A stretch of DNA of 6,260 nt from Patescibacteria group bacterium (GCA_018816815.1 JAHIVD010000093.1:1-6260), one strand, 5' to 3'. Shown: positions 1 through 5,626, counted from the first letter of the stretch. Made by a program: numbers and translations. Notes: generated by a model from the sequence alone, not told the origin.

Positions 1-92
1 GCATCTTTGAATTCAGGATGAAATTTTTTAAAAAACCAGATTGAGGCAATATCATCCAGATGGGGATTAATATGTGTGACTAAAGTTTTCAT
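1..92 (-). CDS. N-terminal fragment of a DHH-phosphoesterase-like protein (runs off left edge)
   Basis: The reverse strand opens with ATG at 92-90 and stays open for 30 full codons to the window edge, so only the N-terminus is present. It reads MKTLVTHINPHLDDIASIWF and continues with a basic/aromatic helix. A hydrophobic strand followed by THxNPHLDDIAS resembles motif I of DHH/DHHA1-type phosphoesterases (H-x-N-P-D-x-D-x-x-A/G-S), where the His and Asp residues bind metal. The assignment rests on about 12 residues, so it is an inference; the canonical D after P is H here. No strong Shine-Dalgarno is seen. A TAAGAT hexamer lies about 12 bases upstream and could be a -10. The gene is divergent from the membrane-protein gene that starts at 197, and the ~104 bp between them must hold both promoters. 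Confidence 0.55.
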   Translation of the reverse strand, partial: MKTLVTHINPHLDDIASIWFFKKFHPEFKD

Positions 93-196
93 CTTTATGA
101 GGCTATCTTACATTATTGCTCAAGCGAAGTCGAGAATATCTATAAAAATTATGCTACCATTAAAATAGCTTCTTGCTAATCTCTTGAGGATACATT

Positions 197-1123
197 ATGA
201 ATTTTATCAAAAAACTTATCTTTGCTCCTCTTTTTTTAGTATCTTTCGTATCCTTAATTTATCTAACTACTCCTCTTTTCAAAACATATGATTTAATTTT
301 CTCGTTTTCTTTAAATACTCTAATCATTCTAATTAATATTGCAATTTTGATTTCCTTCTCCAGCCTGTTTTTTATTCTTTTAGTAACGATTGCACAGGAT
401 TGGAAAATCAGTATTCCTGTTGCAGTAATTGGAGCTGCAGTTCCTTTTTTCTTTATTGATTTTTCTTTAGCTATTGTGTTCACAATAGGTATTTTTTTAA
501 GCTTACTGCTGTCAAATTTCAACCTTGACGTTGTACTAAAAAGTTATTTAAATTTCCAACCATCTAAACTATTGGGTCCTCCTGTTAGGCGTTTATCAGG
601 GCTTTTAATACTGACAATTTGTATTGTTTATTTTTTCTCCACCAGCAAAATTATCAACCAAAACGGCTTCCAAGTCCCTGATTCTCTAATAGAAACTGCT
701 ATTAAAATGGCACCGCTGCCTGAAGCCAATATCCCAACTGAACAAATGAACCTGCCGCAAATCACTGGGGAACAGCTAGAGCTTTTAAAACAAAATCCAG
801 AGCTTTTAAGACAATCCGGACTTGATCCTCAAGTTTTAGAAAACTTAACTACTTCCCAAGAAAACATTCAGGCTCCGGTTAATTTAACCAATCAATTAAT
901 CGAACAAACTGTTAAAGATCAGGTACAAAATTTTATCAAGCCTTATCAAAACTTTATTCCTGCAGGCTTGGCTATACTAGTATTTCTAACTCTCCAGTCT
1001 TTTACTTCAATGCTCAACCTCTTAATCTATCCTTTCCTTTGGATAACTTTCTTTGTTCTAGAAAAAACCGGATTTGTAAAATTTGAAATAGAGCAAAGAC
1101 CGGTTAAAAAAATGGTAATCTAA
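197..1123 (+). CDS. Multi-pass membrane protein of unknown function, 308 aa
   Basis: I do not recognise this family. The start is ATG 197, supported by GAGGA at 186-190 with six bases of spacing, one of the few clear Shine-Dalgarno sites in the window. Hydrophobic segments lie near residues 7-26, 33-66 (long enough for two helices), 71-88, 89-107, 133-150 and 253-288 (again two helices), giving roughly six to eight membrane spans. Between residues 151 and 250 lies one large hydrophilic loop rich in Pro, Gln, Leu and Asn, with short repeats of the type ELLKQNPELLRQSGLDPQVLENL. This loop is probably a helical extracytoplasmic or cytoplasmic domain. The C-terminus is short and basic (RPVKKMVI). 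No catalytic motif, signal peptidase site or transporter signature is visible. The gene ends 39 bases before vapB, but vapB has its own promoter, so co-transcription is not needed. CDS confidence is high; function is unknown. Confidence 0.85.
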   Translation: MNFIKKLIFAPLFLVSFVSLIYLTTPLFKTYDLIFSFSLNTLIILINIAILISFSSLFFILLVTIAQDWKISIPVAVIGAAVPFFFIDFSLAIVFTIGIFLSLLLSNFNLDVVLKSYLNFQPSKLLGPPVRRLSGLLILTICIVYFFSTSKIINQNGFQVPDSLIETAIKMAPLPEANIPTEQMNLPQITGEQLELLKQNPELLRQSGLDPQVLENLTTSQENIQAPVNLTNQLIEQTVKDQVQNFIKPYQNFIPAGLAILVFLTLQSFTSMLNLLIYPFLWITFFVLEKTGFVKFEIEQRPVKKMVI

Positions 1124-1126
1124 TTC

Positions 1127-1162
1127 TTGATAAAATGTATACATCTGCTGTATACTATTAAC
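1127..1162 (+). promoter_or_regulatory. vapBC promoter with perfect inverted-repeat operator; leaderless start
   Basis: TTGATA at 1127-1132 and TATACT at 1151-1156 are separated by 18 bases, a good sigma-70-type promoter. The -10 is followed by six bases and then ATG 1163, which puts the expected transcription start on or next to the A of the start codon. Between and overlapping the two elements is a perfect inverted repeat, GTATACA (1137-1143), 5-base spacer, TGTATAC (1149-1155). An antitoxin bound there would block polymerase, as ribbon-helix-helix antitoxins commonly do. The promoter motifs and repeat are seen directly; binding is inferred. Confidence 0.75.
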
Positions 1163-1393
1163 ATGTTCAGAACTCAAATTTATATCCCTGAAACTACCCA
1201 TCAACAGGCTAAAAGATTAGCCGACCAACTGAATCAAACTCTGACCGAGTTGCTTCGCCGGCTAATTATCACCGGTCTTGAGGAAGAGAAGAAAAAGGTT
1301 AAACCTAAAAAGCTCTCCTCTTTAGCTAAACTCAACATTAAGAGCGGACCTAAAGACCTTTCTAGTAAATTAGATTTTTATCTCTATCGCTAA
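1163..1393 (+). CDS. vapB: VapB-like ribbon-helix-helix antitoxin, 76 aa
   Basis: A small protein that should bind and neutralise the PIN toxin encoded next to it and repress their shared promoter. After MF, residues 3-9 (RTQIYIP) form the DNA-contacting beta strand. Residues about 10-42 form two helices (THQQAKRLADQLNQT, then LTELLRRLIITGLEEE), the typical RHH layout. The C-terminal part (basic linker, then SSLAKLNIKSGPKDLSSKLD and FYLYR) matches the toxin-wrapping tail of antitoxins paired with PIN toxins. I chose ATG 1163 over the upstream in-frame TTG at 1127. That TTG is the -35 hexamer itself, and the extra residues (MIKCIHLLYTIN) precede a normal RHH start. There is no Shine-Dalgarno, consistent with a leaderless mRNA. 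The stop overlaps the vapC start (TAATG), so the two are translationally coupled. Confidence 0.85.
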   Translation: MFRTQIYIPETTHQQAKRLADQLNQTLTELLRRLIITGLEEEKKKVKPKKLSSLAKLNIKSGPKDLSSKLDFYLYR

Positions 1394-1902
1394 TGGCTAA
1401 TCTTAGTAAATATTTATTTGGTAAACCCTTACCCGACCCGGTTACTTCGAATCAAAAAACTCCAATGGTTTTAGATATTTTATTAGATGCCGATGCCTTA
1501 GTAGCCTTGTCTAAAACAGACGACACTAACCATTCCAAGGCTGTTCAAATCAGTAATTACTTACAAGAAGAAGGTGCGATTTTTTATATCTCCCCTTTTA
1601 CTATTTCAGAAGTCGTCACTGTCTTAAGTTACAAAGTTTCACATCAAGCTGCTAAAAAATTTTTAAAAGAGGTTCGTAAATTAGCCTTACCCCTGCTCCA
1701 ACTCCCCAAAGAATCCATTGCTTTAGCTGATGATTGGTTTATAAAACAAAGCTCAAAGAAGAGAATCTCCTATCCTGATTGCTACAATATGGCCCTACTG
1801 GATAAATATCAAAATCAGTTGCAAGCCATCTTCAGCTTTGATCAAATTTATCCAAAAAATGGTTTTAAATTAGCAGAAAACCTGCTCAAATTATCTGATT
1901 AA
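1393..1902 (+). CDS. vapC: VapC-like PIN-domain toxin ribonuclease, 169 aa
   Basis: PIN-domain endoribonuclease, expected to cleave tRNA or rRNA in the cytoplasm when not held by VapB. The four acidic positions of the metal site are visible: D32 in ILLDADALVAL, E73 in ISEVV, D129 in SYPDC and D150 in FSFDQIY. The domain covers about residues 26-155 and looks intact. The ATG at 1393 shares its A with the stop codon of vapB, and no Shine-Dalgarno precedes it, so translation probably depends on coupling. The first 24 residues (MANLSKYLFGKPLPDPVTSN and four more) lie outside the PIN fold and are unusual. M25 at 1465 would give a canonical-length VapC but also lacks a ribosome site. Position 34 is Asp where Ser/Asn is more common. 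Family assignment is firm; the RNA target is unknown. Confidence 0.88.
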   Translation: MANLSKYLFGKPLPDPVTSNQKTPMVLDILLDADALVALSKTDDTNHSKAVQISNYLQEEGAIFYISPFTISEVVTVLSYKVSHQAAKKFLKEVRKLALPLLQLPKESIALADDWFIKQSSKKRISYPDCYNMALLDKYQNQLQAIFSFDQIYPKNGFKLAENLLKLSD

Positions 1903-1943
1903 ATTTTTCAATTCTTTCGTTTCTCCCTGGTTTTTTCCAACTT

Positions 1944-2159
1944 TTAAGCTTTTTCAAATTCCTCCCTTGTAACTTTTGATTCTCTTAAAATAGATGAAAA
2001 AGTTCCTTTTGGTAAATCTTTAAGATGAAATGGAATTACAACCCTGGTTTTAGTTTCCGGATTATACAAGATTTTATGGCTGCCGCTTTGGCGGTCTTCT
2101 ATAAATCCTAATTTTTTGTATTTTATCAAAACTTGTTTGGGAGTATAAACCTTAGGCAT
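1944..2159 (-). CDS. hicA: HicA-family toxin mRNA interferase, 71 aa
   Basis: Small toxin with a dsRBD-like alpha-beta-beta-beta-alpha fold that degrades mRNA. Visible features are the first helix (TPKQVLIKYKKLGF, residues 6-19), then the signature QSGSHKIL with the catalytic His at residue 28, then the strand TRVVIPFH and the segment LPKGTFSSILRESKVTREEF, which forms the last helix. The length is typical. The ATG at 2159-2157 lies inside the end of hicB (8-base overlap), so translation is probably coupled to hicB. The order is antitoxin first, toxin second, the reverse of the classical hicAB arrangement but common elsewhere. The 3' end faces vapC across only 41 bases. Confidence 0.9.
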   Translation of the reverse strand: MPKVYTPKQVLIKYKKLGFIEDRQSGSHKILYNPETKTRVVIPFHLKDLPKGTFSSILRESKVTREEFEKA

Positions 2160-2403
2160 GAGTTTGAGAAAACTCTAAATCAATAAAGCTAATAAAAGAC
2201 TTGCTGTTTTCTGGCAAAGGTTCTTTGTGAGCCTTTAAACTTTCTAAATAAAGCCTAATCGCATCCTTAGCCATCTTTTCTGCCTCTTTTAAATCCTTGC
2301 CATAAGTGACACAACCTGGCAAAACAGGCACTGTAACAGTAAACCCACCCTCAGGTTCAGAATTATAAATAGCAGTGTATTTTAAAAGTCTCTTTTTTAT
2401 CAT
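2152..2403 (-). CDS. hicB: HicB-family antitoxin, 83 aa
   Basis: Antitoxin partner of HicA with the partial RNase-H-like HicB fold. The diagnostic run is YTAIYNSEPEGGFTVTVPVL followed by PGCVTYGKDLKEAEKMAKDAI and a helix RLYLESLKAHKEPLP. The C-terminus ends soon after (SKSFISFIDLEFSQTHA), with no separate ribbon-helix-helix or HTH domain, so it may bind DNA poorly or not at all. The ATG at 2403-2401 has no Shine-Dalgarno; it stands six bases after a TATAAT hexamer. The gene lies 55 bases downstream of polA on the same strand but has its own promoter. Confidence 0.92.
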   Translation of the reverse strand: MIKKRLLKYTAIYNSEPEGGFTVTVPVLPGCVTYGKDLKEAEKMAKDAIRLYLESLKAHKEPLPENSKSFISFIDLEFSQTHA

Positions 2404-2418
2404 GTAGACATTATACCA
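2404..2418 (-). promoter_or_regulatory. hicBA promoter, extended -10, leaderless start
   Basis: Read on the minus strand, TGG directly precedes TATAAT (2415-2410), giving an extended -10 (TGnTATAAT). No convincing -35 is present at 17-18 bases, which fits an extended -10 promoter. Six bases (GTCTAC) then separate it from the hicB ATG, so the predicted +1 is the A of ATG. The hexamers are seen; the start point is inferred. Confidence 0.65.
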
Positions 2419-2458
2419 TGGACAAAAATGCTACGATCATAATGTTTTTATCAATAAA

Positions 2459-4684
2459 TCAAACTTTTAATAACTTCATCTCTCCCCAATTAGGGCCAAC
2501 TTTTAGATCAACCACTACCGGCACAGAAAGTTTTAAAGCATTTTCCATCCTAACTTTCACCATTCTTGCAACTTCATTAACACACCTCATGTCACATTCA
2601 AAAAGTAGCTCATCATGCACTTGAAGGATCATAGAACATGATCCCTTTATCGTAGATCGTTCGTCATTCGTTGTTTTTTTTCCTTTACCCTGAACTAATT
2701 CCTTATCAATTTCCACCATTGCCTTTTTGATCATATCAGCCGCACCTCCTTGAACAGGATGATTAACAGCAGCCCGTTCTCCTGCTGATTTGATCATCAT
2801 GTTGCCGGCTTTTAACTCCGGGATATACCTTCTCCTGCCCCAAAGTGTTTCAACATAACCTTTCTCGCAGCCAAAAGCTAATGTTTTTTGCATCCAATTT
2901 TTCACTCCAGGAAACTGCTCAAAATATTCAGCAATATATTGCCGGGCTACACTGTATTCTACTCCCAACTGGCGGGACAACGCATGCGGGCCTTGACCAT
3001 AAAGCGTAGCAAAATTCATAGTCTTACCCACCATTCTTTGCTTTTTTGTGACTTTCTCAACAGGAATTTTGAATATTTTAGCTGCAGTGGCTGCATGAAT
3101 ATCCAACCCTTTATTAAAAGCTTTTTTAAGACCAGGGTCATCTGCTAAGTGTGCCATTATCCTAAGCTCAATTTGCGAATAATCAGCTCCCAGCAGAATC
3201 TTACCTTTCGGAGCAACAAATGCACGCCTTATTTCTCCCCCAACCGAACCTTTAACCGGAATATTTTGCAAATTAGGATCTTTTGAAGAAAGTCTTCCTG
3301 TAGCAGCTCCTTCTACATTAAAAGTAGAATGTATTCTGCCATCATTTTCAACAAACTTTGGCAGACTATCAATGTATGTTGAAACCAGTTTAAACAATTG
3401 TCTGTATTCCAAGAGAAGCGGCACAACAGGATGAGCGGAAAATAGTTCTTGCAAAGTCCTTTCATCTGTCGAACGCCCGGTTTTAGTTTTTCTAACCACA
3501 GGTAGTTTTAGTTCATCAAAAAGCACTTGCGATAACTGCTTTGGGCTGTTCAGATTTAATTGATGTCCTACTTTTGAGTAAATATCTTTTTCTAATTTGA
3601 CTAATTGGCCTTTTAGTTCCTTACCAAACTTGTCTAAAAACTTAAGATCAACGAGTATACCTGTCTTAATCATTCTCCTTAGAATTGGTACAACTTTCGC
3701 ATCCAATCTGGCAGCTAAATTTGAAGTCTTTTGAGATGGTAAGTTAAGAGAGCCCCTCAAGGGTTGAGGTTTATCAATCGAGCGTTTTTTTATACCCTGA
3801 CGAGCTGCTCCCTGAAGACCATCAGGCAATCTGGCAACTAAACTCCTGAACTCCAGTTCTTCAAATAGCTTCACAACTTCTTCTTTATCAAAATCCCGCA
3901 TCACACAAGCAGGAAGATTTAATTTAATAGGTGCTTTCAAATCTAGCGTAGCCAATTTCTTGCTCATCACAGCAGATTCTGCACCTTCTGACAGCAGCGT
4001 TTGTGTTCTTTTTGGCAAAATCTTTAAATTCTCAGGTTTGTAGATTTCTTCAATAGAGCCAAATTGATGAATTAATTTAGTAGCTGTTACATCTCCGATT
4101 CCAGCAACGCCCGGAATATTATCTGATGAATCTCCTGCCAAACCTTTATAATCAATGAGTTGTTTAGGGAAAAACCCGTATTTAACTACAAATTCCTCTA
4201 CTCCATAAAGCCCTACATCAGAAAGAGTCTTTTTGGGCATAAATACTTTAATGTTTTTATCAATAAGTTGTGTAATATCTTTATCTCCGGTCACAATAAC
4301 AATTTCCAAATCTTTTTCTTTTTGTGCCTGTAAAGCTAAAGTCCCAATCAGGTCATCTGCTTCATAACCGGAAACTTTAAATTCCGGAATATTAAAAGCC
4401 AAGGATACTTCATGAACTCTTTTGTATTGACTGGATAAACCCTCATCAGTAGGTCCACGCGTTGCTTTATATTGAGTATATGCTTGATGCCTGAAAGTTG
4501 GCCCTTTTTTATCCCAGGCAATGGCCAGATACTCCGGATGAAGCTCTGAAATCACCTTTAAAATCATGGAAGAAAAGCCATAAACAGCATTAACCAGTTC
4601 CCCTTTTGAGGTAGTAAAAGGCGGAGTGGCATGATAAGCCCGGTGAAGCAAGGCATTGCCATCAACCAAAACAAGTCTTTTCAT
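2459..4684 (-). CDS. polA: DNA polymerase I, 5' nuclease plus polymerase, no 3'-5' exonuclease domain, 741 aa
   Basis: DNA-dependent DNA polymerase for Okazaki-fragment processing and repair. Residues 1-285 form the 5' nuclease: D8, D58, E108/D110/D111 (YEADDLIG), D134/D136 (TGDKDITQL) and D185/D188 (GDSSDNIPGV) are all present, with an H3TH region around 186-206. Residues about 328-741 form the polymerase: TGRLSSKDPNLQNIP (462-476), motif A DYSQIELR with D501, motif B with R550, K554, F558 and Y562, and motif C HDE at 690-692. F558 matches E. coli F762, so ddNTP discrimination is expected. Only about 40 residues join the two domains, so the proofreading domain (~200 aa in E. coli PolA, 928 aa) is absent, not merely inactivated. 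An extra ~10-residue hydrophilic stretch precedes motif C. The frame is unbroken. There is no Shine-Dalgarno; the ATG lies six bases after a -10. Confidence 0.96.
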   Translation of the reverse strand: MKRLVLVDGNALLHRAYHATPPFTTSKGELVNAVYGFSSMILKVISELHPEYLAIAWDKKGPTFRHQAYTQYKATRGPTDEGLSSQYKRVHEVSLAFNIPEFKVSGYEADDLIGTLALQAQKEKDLEIVIVTGDKDITQLIDKNIKVFMPKKTLSDVGLYGVEEFVVKYGFFPKQLIDYKGLAGDSSDNIPGVAGIGDVTATKLIHQFGSIEEIYKPENLKILPKRTQTLLSEGAESAVMSKKLATLDLKAPIKLNLPACVMRDFDKEEVVKLFEELEFRSLVARLPDGLQGAARQGIKKRSIDKPQPLRGSLNLPSQKTSNLAARLDAKVVPILRRMIKTGILVDLKFLDKFGKELKGQLVKLEKDIYSKVGHQLNLNSPKQLSQVLFDELKLPVVRKTKTGRSTDERTLQELFSAHPVVPLLLEYRQLFKLVSTYIDSLPKFVENDGRIHSTFNVEGAATGRLSSKDPNLQNIPVKGSVGGEIRRAFVAPKGKILLGADYSQIELRIMAHLADDPGLKKAFNKGLDIHAATAAKIFKIPVEKVTKKQRMVGKTMNFATLYGQGPHALSRQLGVEYSVARQYIAEYFEQFPGVKNWMQKTLAFGCEKGYVETLWGRRRYIPELKAGNMMIKSAGERAAVNHPVQGGAADMIKKAMVEIDKELVQGKGKKTTNDERSTIKGSCSMILQVHDELLFECDMRCVNEVARMVKVRMENALKLSVPVVVDLKVGPNWGEMKLLKV

Positions 4685-4699
4685 GATCAGATTGTAACA
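4685..4699 (-). promoter_or_regulatory. polA promoter, extended -10, leaderless start
   Basis: On the minus strand TGT precedes TACAAT (4696-4691), an extended -10. Six bases (CTGATC) follow, then the polA ATG at 4684. A weak TTAGAA lies 18 bases upstream as a possible -35. The spacing is identical to that of vapB and hicB, so transcription probably starts at the A of ATG. The motif is seen; the start site is inferred. Confidence 0.6.
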
Positions 4700-4714
4700 C
4701 TCCCTGACTTCAAA

Positions 4715-4745
4715 TTCTAACTAAAAAATAATTTATAAGTTAGAA
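4715..4745 (-). terminator. AT-rich inverted repeat, possible weak terminator of the upstream gene pair
   Basis: A perfect 8-base inverted repeat, TTCTAACT (4715-4722) and AGTTAGAA (4738-4745), flanks a 15-base A/T-only spacer. It begins only a few bases past the stop of the 121-aa gene at 4750. The stem has just two G-C pairs, and the T-run lies in the loop rather than after the stem, so intrinsic termination would be weak. It also lies just upstream of the polA promoter and could instead be a protein-binding site. Confidence 0.3.
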
Positions 4746-4749
4746 AAAC

Positions 4750-5115
4750 TTACTGAGTAAAAGTTTGGATGTATGTTTGTAAATTCTTTTTCTGAGTATC
4801 TGATAAATGGGGAGATATTGTCTGAAGATAAGTCTTAATTATATTTTCTGTGGCGTTTTTTAAAGCTTGCAGTATCATCTCTTCAGTAAAATTCTCGTTT
4901 AAGACCTGTTCAATATTTTGAGGATTAGTCTGTGAAAATGAAGTCTTTTCCAACAATATTCGCTTTTCTTCTGGTAAGCTTTTAACTAAATCTACTAAGG
5001 TTTGTTGTTGACATAAAGACAACAACTCGTCAGCAAAATCTTCTTTATTCTCTCCGTATCCTACTATATCCAAAATTTGGATAATAATATTTTTAGACTT
5101 CTGGCGCTTCTTCAT
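4750..5115 (-). CDS. Small helical soluble protein of unknown function, 121 aa
   Basis: Not recognised with confidence. The protein is almost wholly helical, with no membrane segment. It has a basic N-terminus (MKKRQKSK), a hydrophobic helix (NIIIQILDIVGY), then FADELLSLCQQQTLVDLVKS, a charged helix and a C-terminal pair of helices (FTEEMILQALKNATENIIKT; SDTQKKNLQTYIQTF). The FADxLLxL...LPEEKRxxLxE pattern vaguely recalls small CPR-type helical domains such as DUF5663, but this is a guess from style. The ATG at 5115 overlaps the end of the 113-aa membrane gene by 23 bases in another frame, implying one transcript and coupled translation. There is no later Met near the start. The stop is 65 bases before polA. 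Confidence 0.72.
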   Translation of the reverse strand: MKKRQKSKNIIIQILDIVGYGENKEDFADELLSLCQQQTLVDLVKSLPEEKRILLEKTSFSQTNPQNIEQVLNENFTEEMILQALKNATENIIKTYLQTISPHLSDTQKKNLQTYIQTFTQ

Positions 5116-5434
5116 CTCTCAGAACTTTCTCTTCTGGTTCTCTTTGAAGTTTTTCCCTCACTTCTGCTGATCGCCTATCCAATCCGCGTTCCCATCTCTC
5201 CATCCATGTAACAATCCCTACAATAACCGCTCCTGCAATGATCGTTGGTATAACATCATCTATCCCCCGTATATTATTGCTTCCATGCCAAATTTCTCCT
5301 CCTATTCCGAAGACAAGTGTCATGCTTGGGATTGTATGCAATTTAAGCCTTCGTCGTGTTCTTTCTACAAATCCTAAGCTGGCACTTCCAACAGATTCTT
5401 CCGAGTATTCAGGTCTAGTTTCTGGTCCAGCCAT
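5093..5434 (-). CDS. Small membrane protein of unknown function, 113 aa
   Basis: Not recognised. The polar N-terminus (MAGPETRPEYSEESVGSASL) is followed by a basic stretch (ERTRRRLKLH), a short hydrophobic segment around 34-48 (IPSMTLVFGIGGEIW), a GSNNIRGIDD turn, a clear transmembrane helix around 61-77 (VIPTIIAGAVIVGIVTW) and a highly charged C-terminal tail rich in Glu and Arg. This gives one firm and one possible membrane span; by the positive-inside rule the Arg-rich tail should be cytoplasmic. The start at 5434 lies ten bases after a TATAAT, leaving almost no leader and no Shine-Dalgarno. It is the first gene of a pair overlapping the 121-aa gene, so the two may act together at the membrane; this is inference from layout only. 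Confidence 0.72.
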   Translation of the reverse strand: MAGPETRPEYSEESVGSASLGFVERTRRRLKLHTIPSMTLVFGIGGEIWHGSNNIRGIDDVIPTIIAGAVIVGIVTWMERWERGLDRRSAEVREKLQREPEEKVLRDEEAPEV

Positions 5435-5444
5435 AATGTTCTTA

Positions 5445-5472
5445 ATTATAGCAAATTATAGGCCAAATGCAA
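5445..5472 (-). promoter_or_regulatory. Promoter of the 113-aa/121-aa gene pair
   Basis: On the minus strand TTGCAT (5472-5467), 16 bases, then TATAAT (5450-5445), ten bases before the ATG at 5434. The predicted leader is only 3-4 bases. A second TATAAT lies at 5460-5455, within the spacer, and would give a start about ten bases further upstream. Confidence 0.6.
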
Positions 5473-5502
5473 ATTCTGCGCTTAATTAAAGTTTAATATC
5501 CG

Positions 5503-5528
5503 ACACATCAGTTAAAATATGGATGTGT
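5503..5528. repeat. Inverted repeat ACACATC-N12-GATGTGT
   Basis: ACACATC (5503-5509) and GATGTGT (5522-5528) are perfect inverted copies separated by an A/T-rich 12-base spacer that contains TAAAAT. The right arm overlaps the start of the broken HTH frame at 5519. It could be a transposase operator, a decayed transposon end, or chance. Confidence 0.4.
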
Positions 5529-5626
5529 TGAATCTAACTAAGATAACAATAGCCTGGGAATTATATGAATCCGGTATTCCCAAAGCTCATATAGCAGATA
5601 GGCTTAAAGTCAATAGGGAAATGTAG
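5519..5626 (+). pseudogene. Broken N-terminal HTH fragment, transposase/integrase-like
   Basis: ATG 5519 opens a frame of 35 codons that ends at TAG 5624. The residues MDVLNLTKITIAWELYESGI followed by PKAHIADRLKVNRE form a clean helix-turn-helix of the kind found at the N-terminus of IS481/IS3-like transposases, where NRETV... would be expected next. The frame breaks exactly there and the catalytic core is missing. GTG 5525 is a possible alternative start, six bases after TAAAAT. Homology is inferred from the pattern, so the parent element is uncertain. Confidence 0.45.

Noticed and set aside
259..522. Minus-strand open frame of 87 codons opposite the membrane protein
   Set aside because: Low-complexity Lys/Ile-rich product that mirrors hydrophobic codons of the real gene; no ribosome site or family resemblance.
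1127..1162. TTG start giving an 88-residue antitoxin
   Set aside because: The TTG is the first half of the -35 hexamer and the added 12 residues lie over the promoter and operator; ATG 1163 gives a normal RHH start.
1872..1886. AGCAG-N5-CTGCT hairpin as a vapC terminator
   Set aside because: It lies inside the vapC coding end, the stem is five pairs, and no T-run follows.
2416..2421. CCATGG palindrome as a hicBA operator
   Set aside because: A six-base palindrome without flanking symmetry is expected by chance.
2418..2624. Plus-strand open frame of 68 codons opposite the polA 3' end
   Set aside because: Ser/Thr-rich shadow of polA codons with no motif; the polA reading across it is certain.
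2888..3148. Plus-strand open frame of 86 codons inside polA
   Set aside because: Lies opposite the conserved polymerase motifs A and B; no domain or ribosome site.
5238..5489. Plus-strand open frame of 83 codons opposite the 113-aa gene
   Set aside because: No supporting start signals; the minus-strand gene has a good promoter and a membrane helix.
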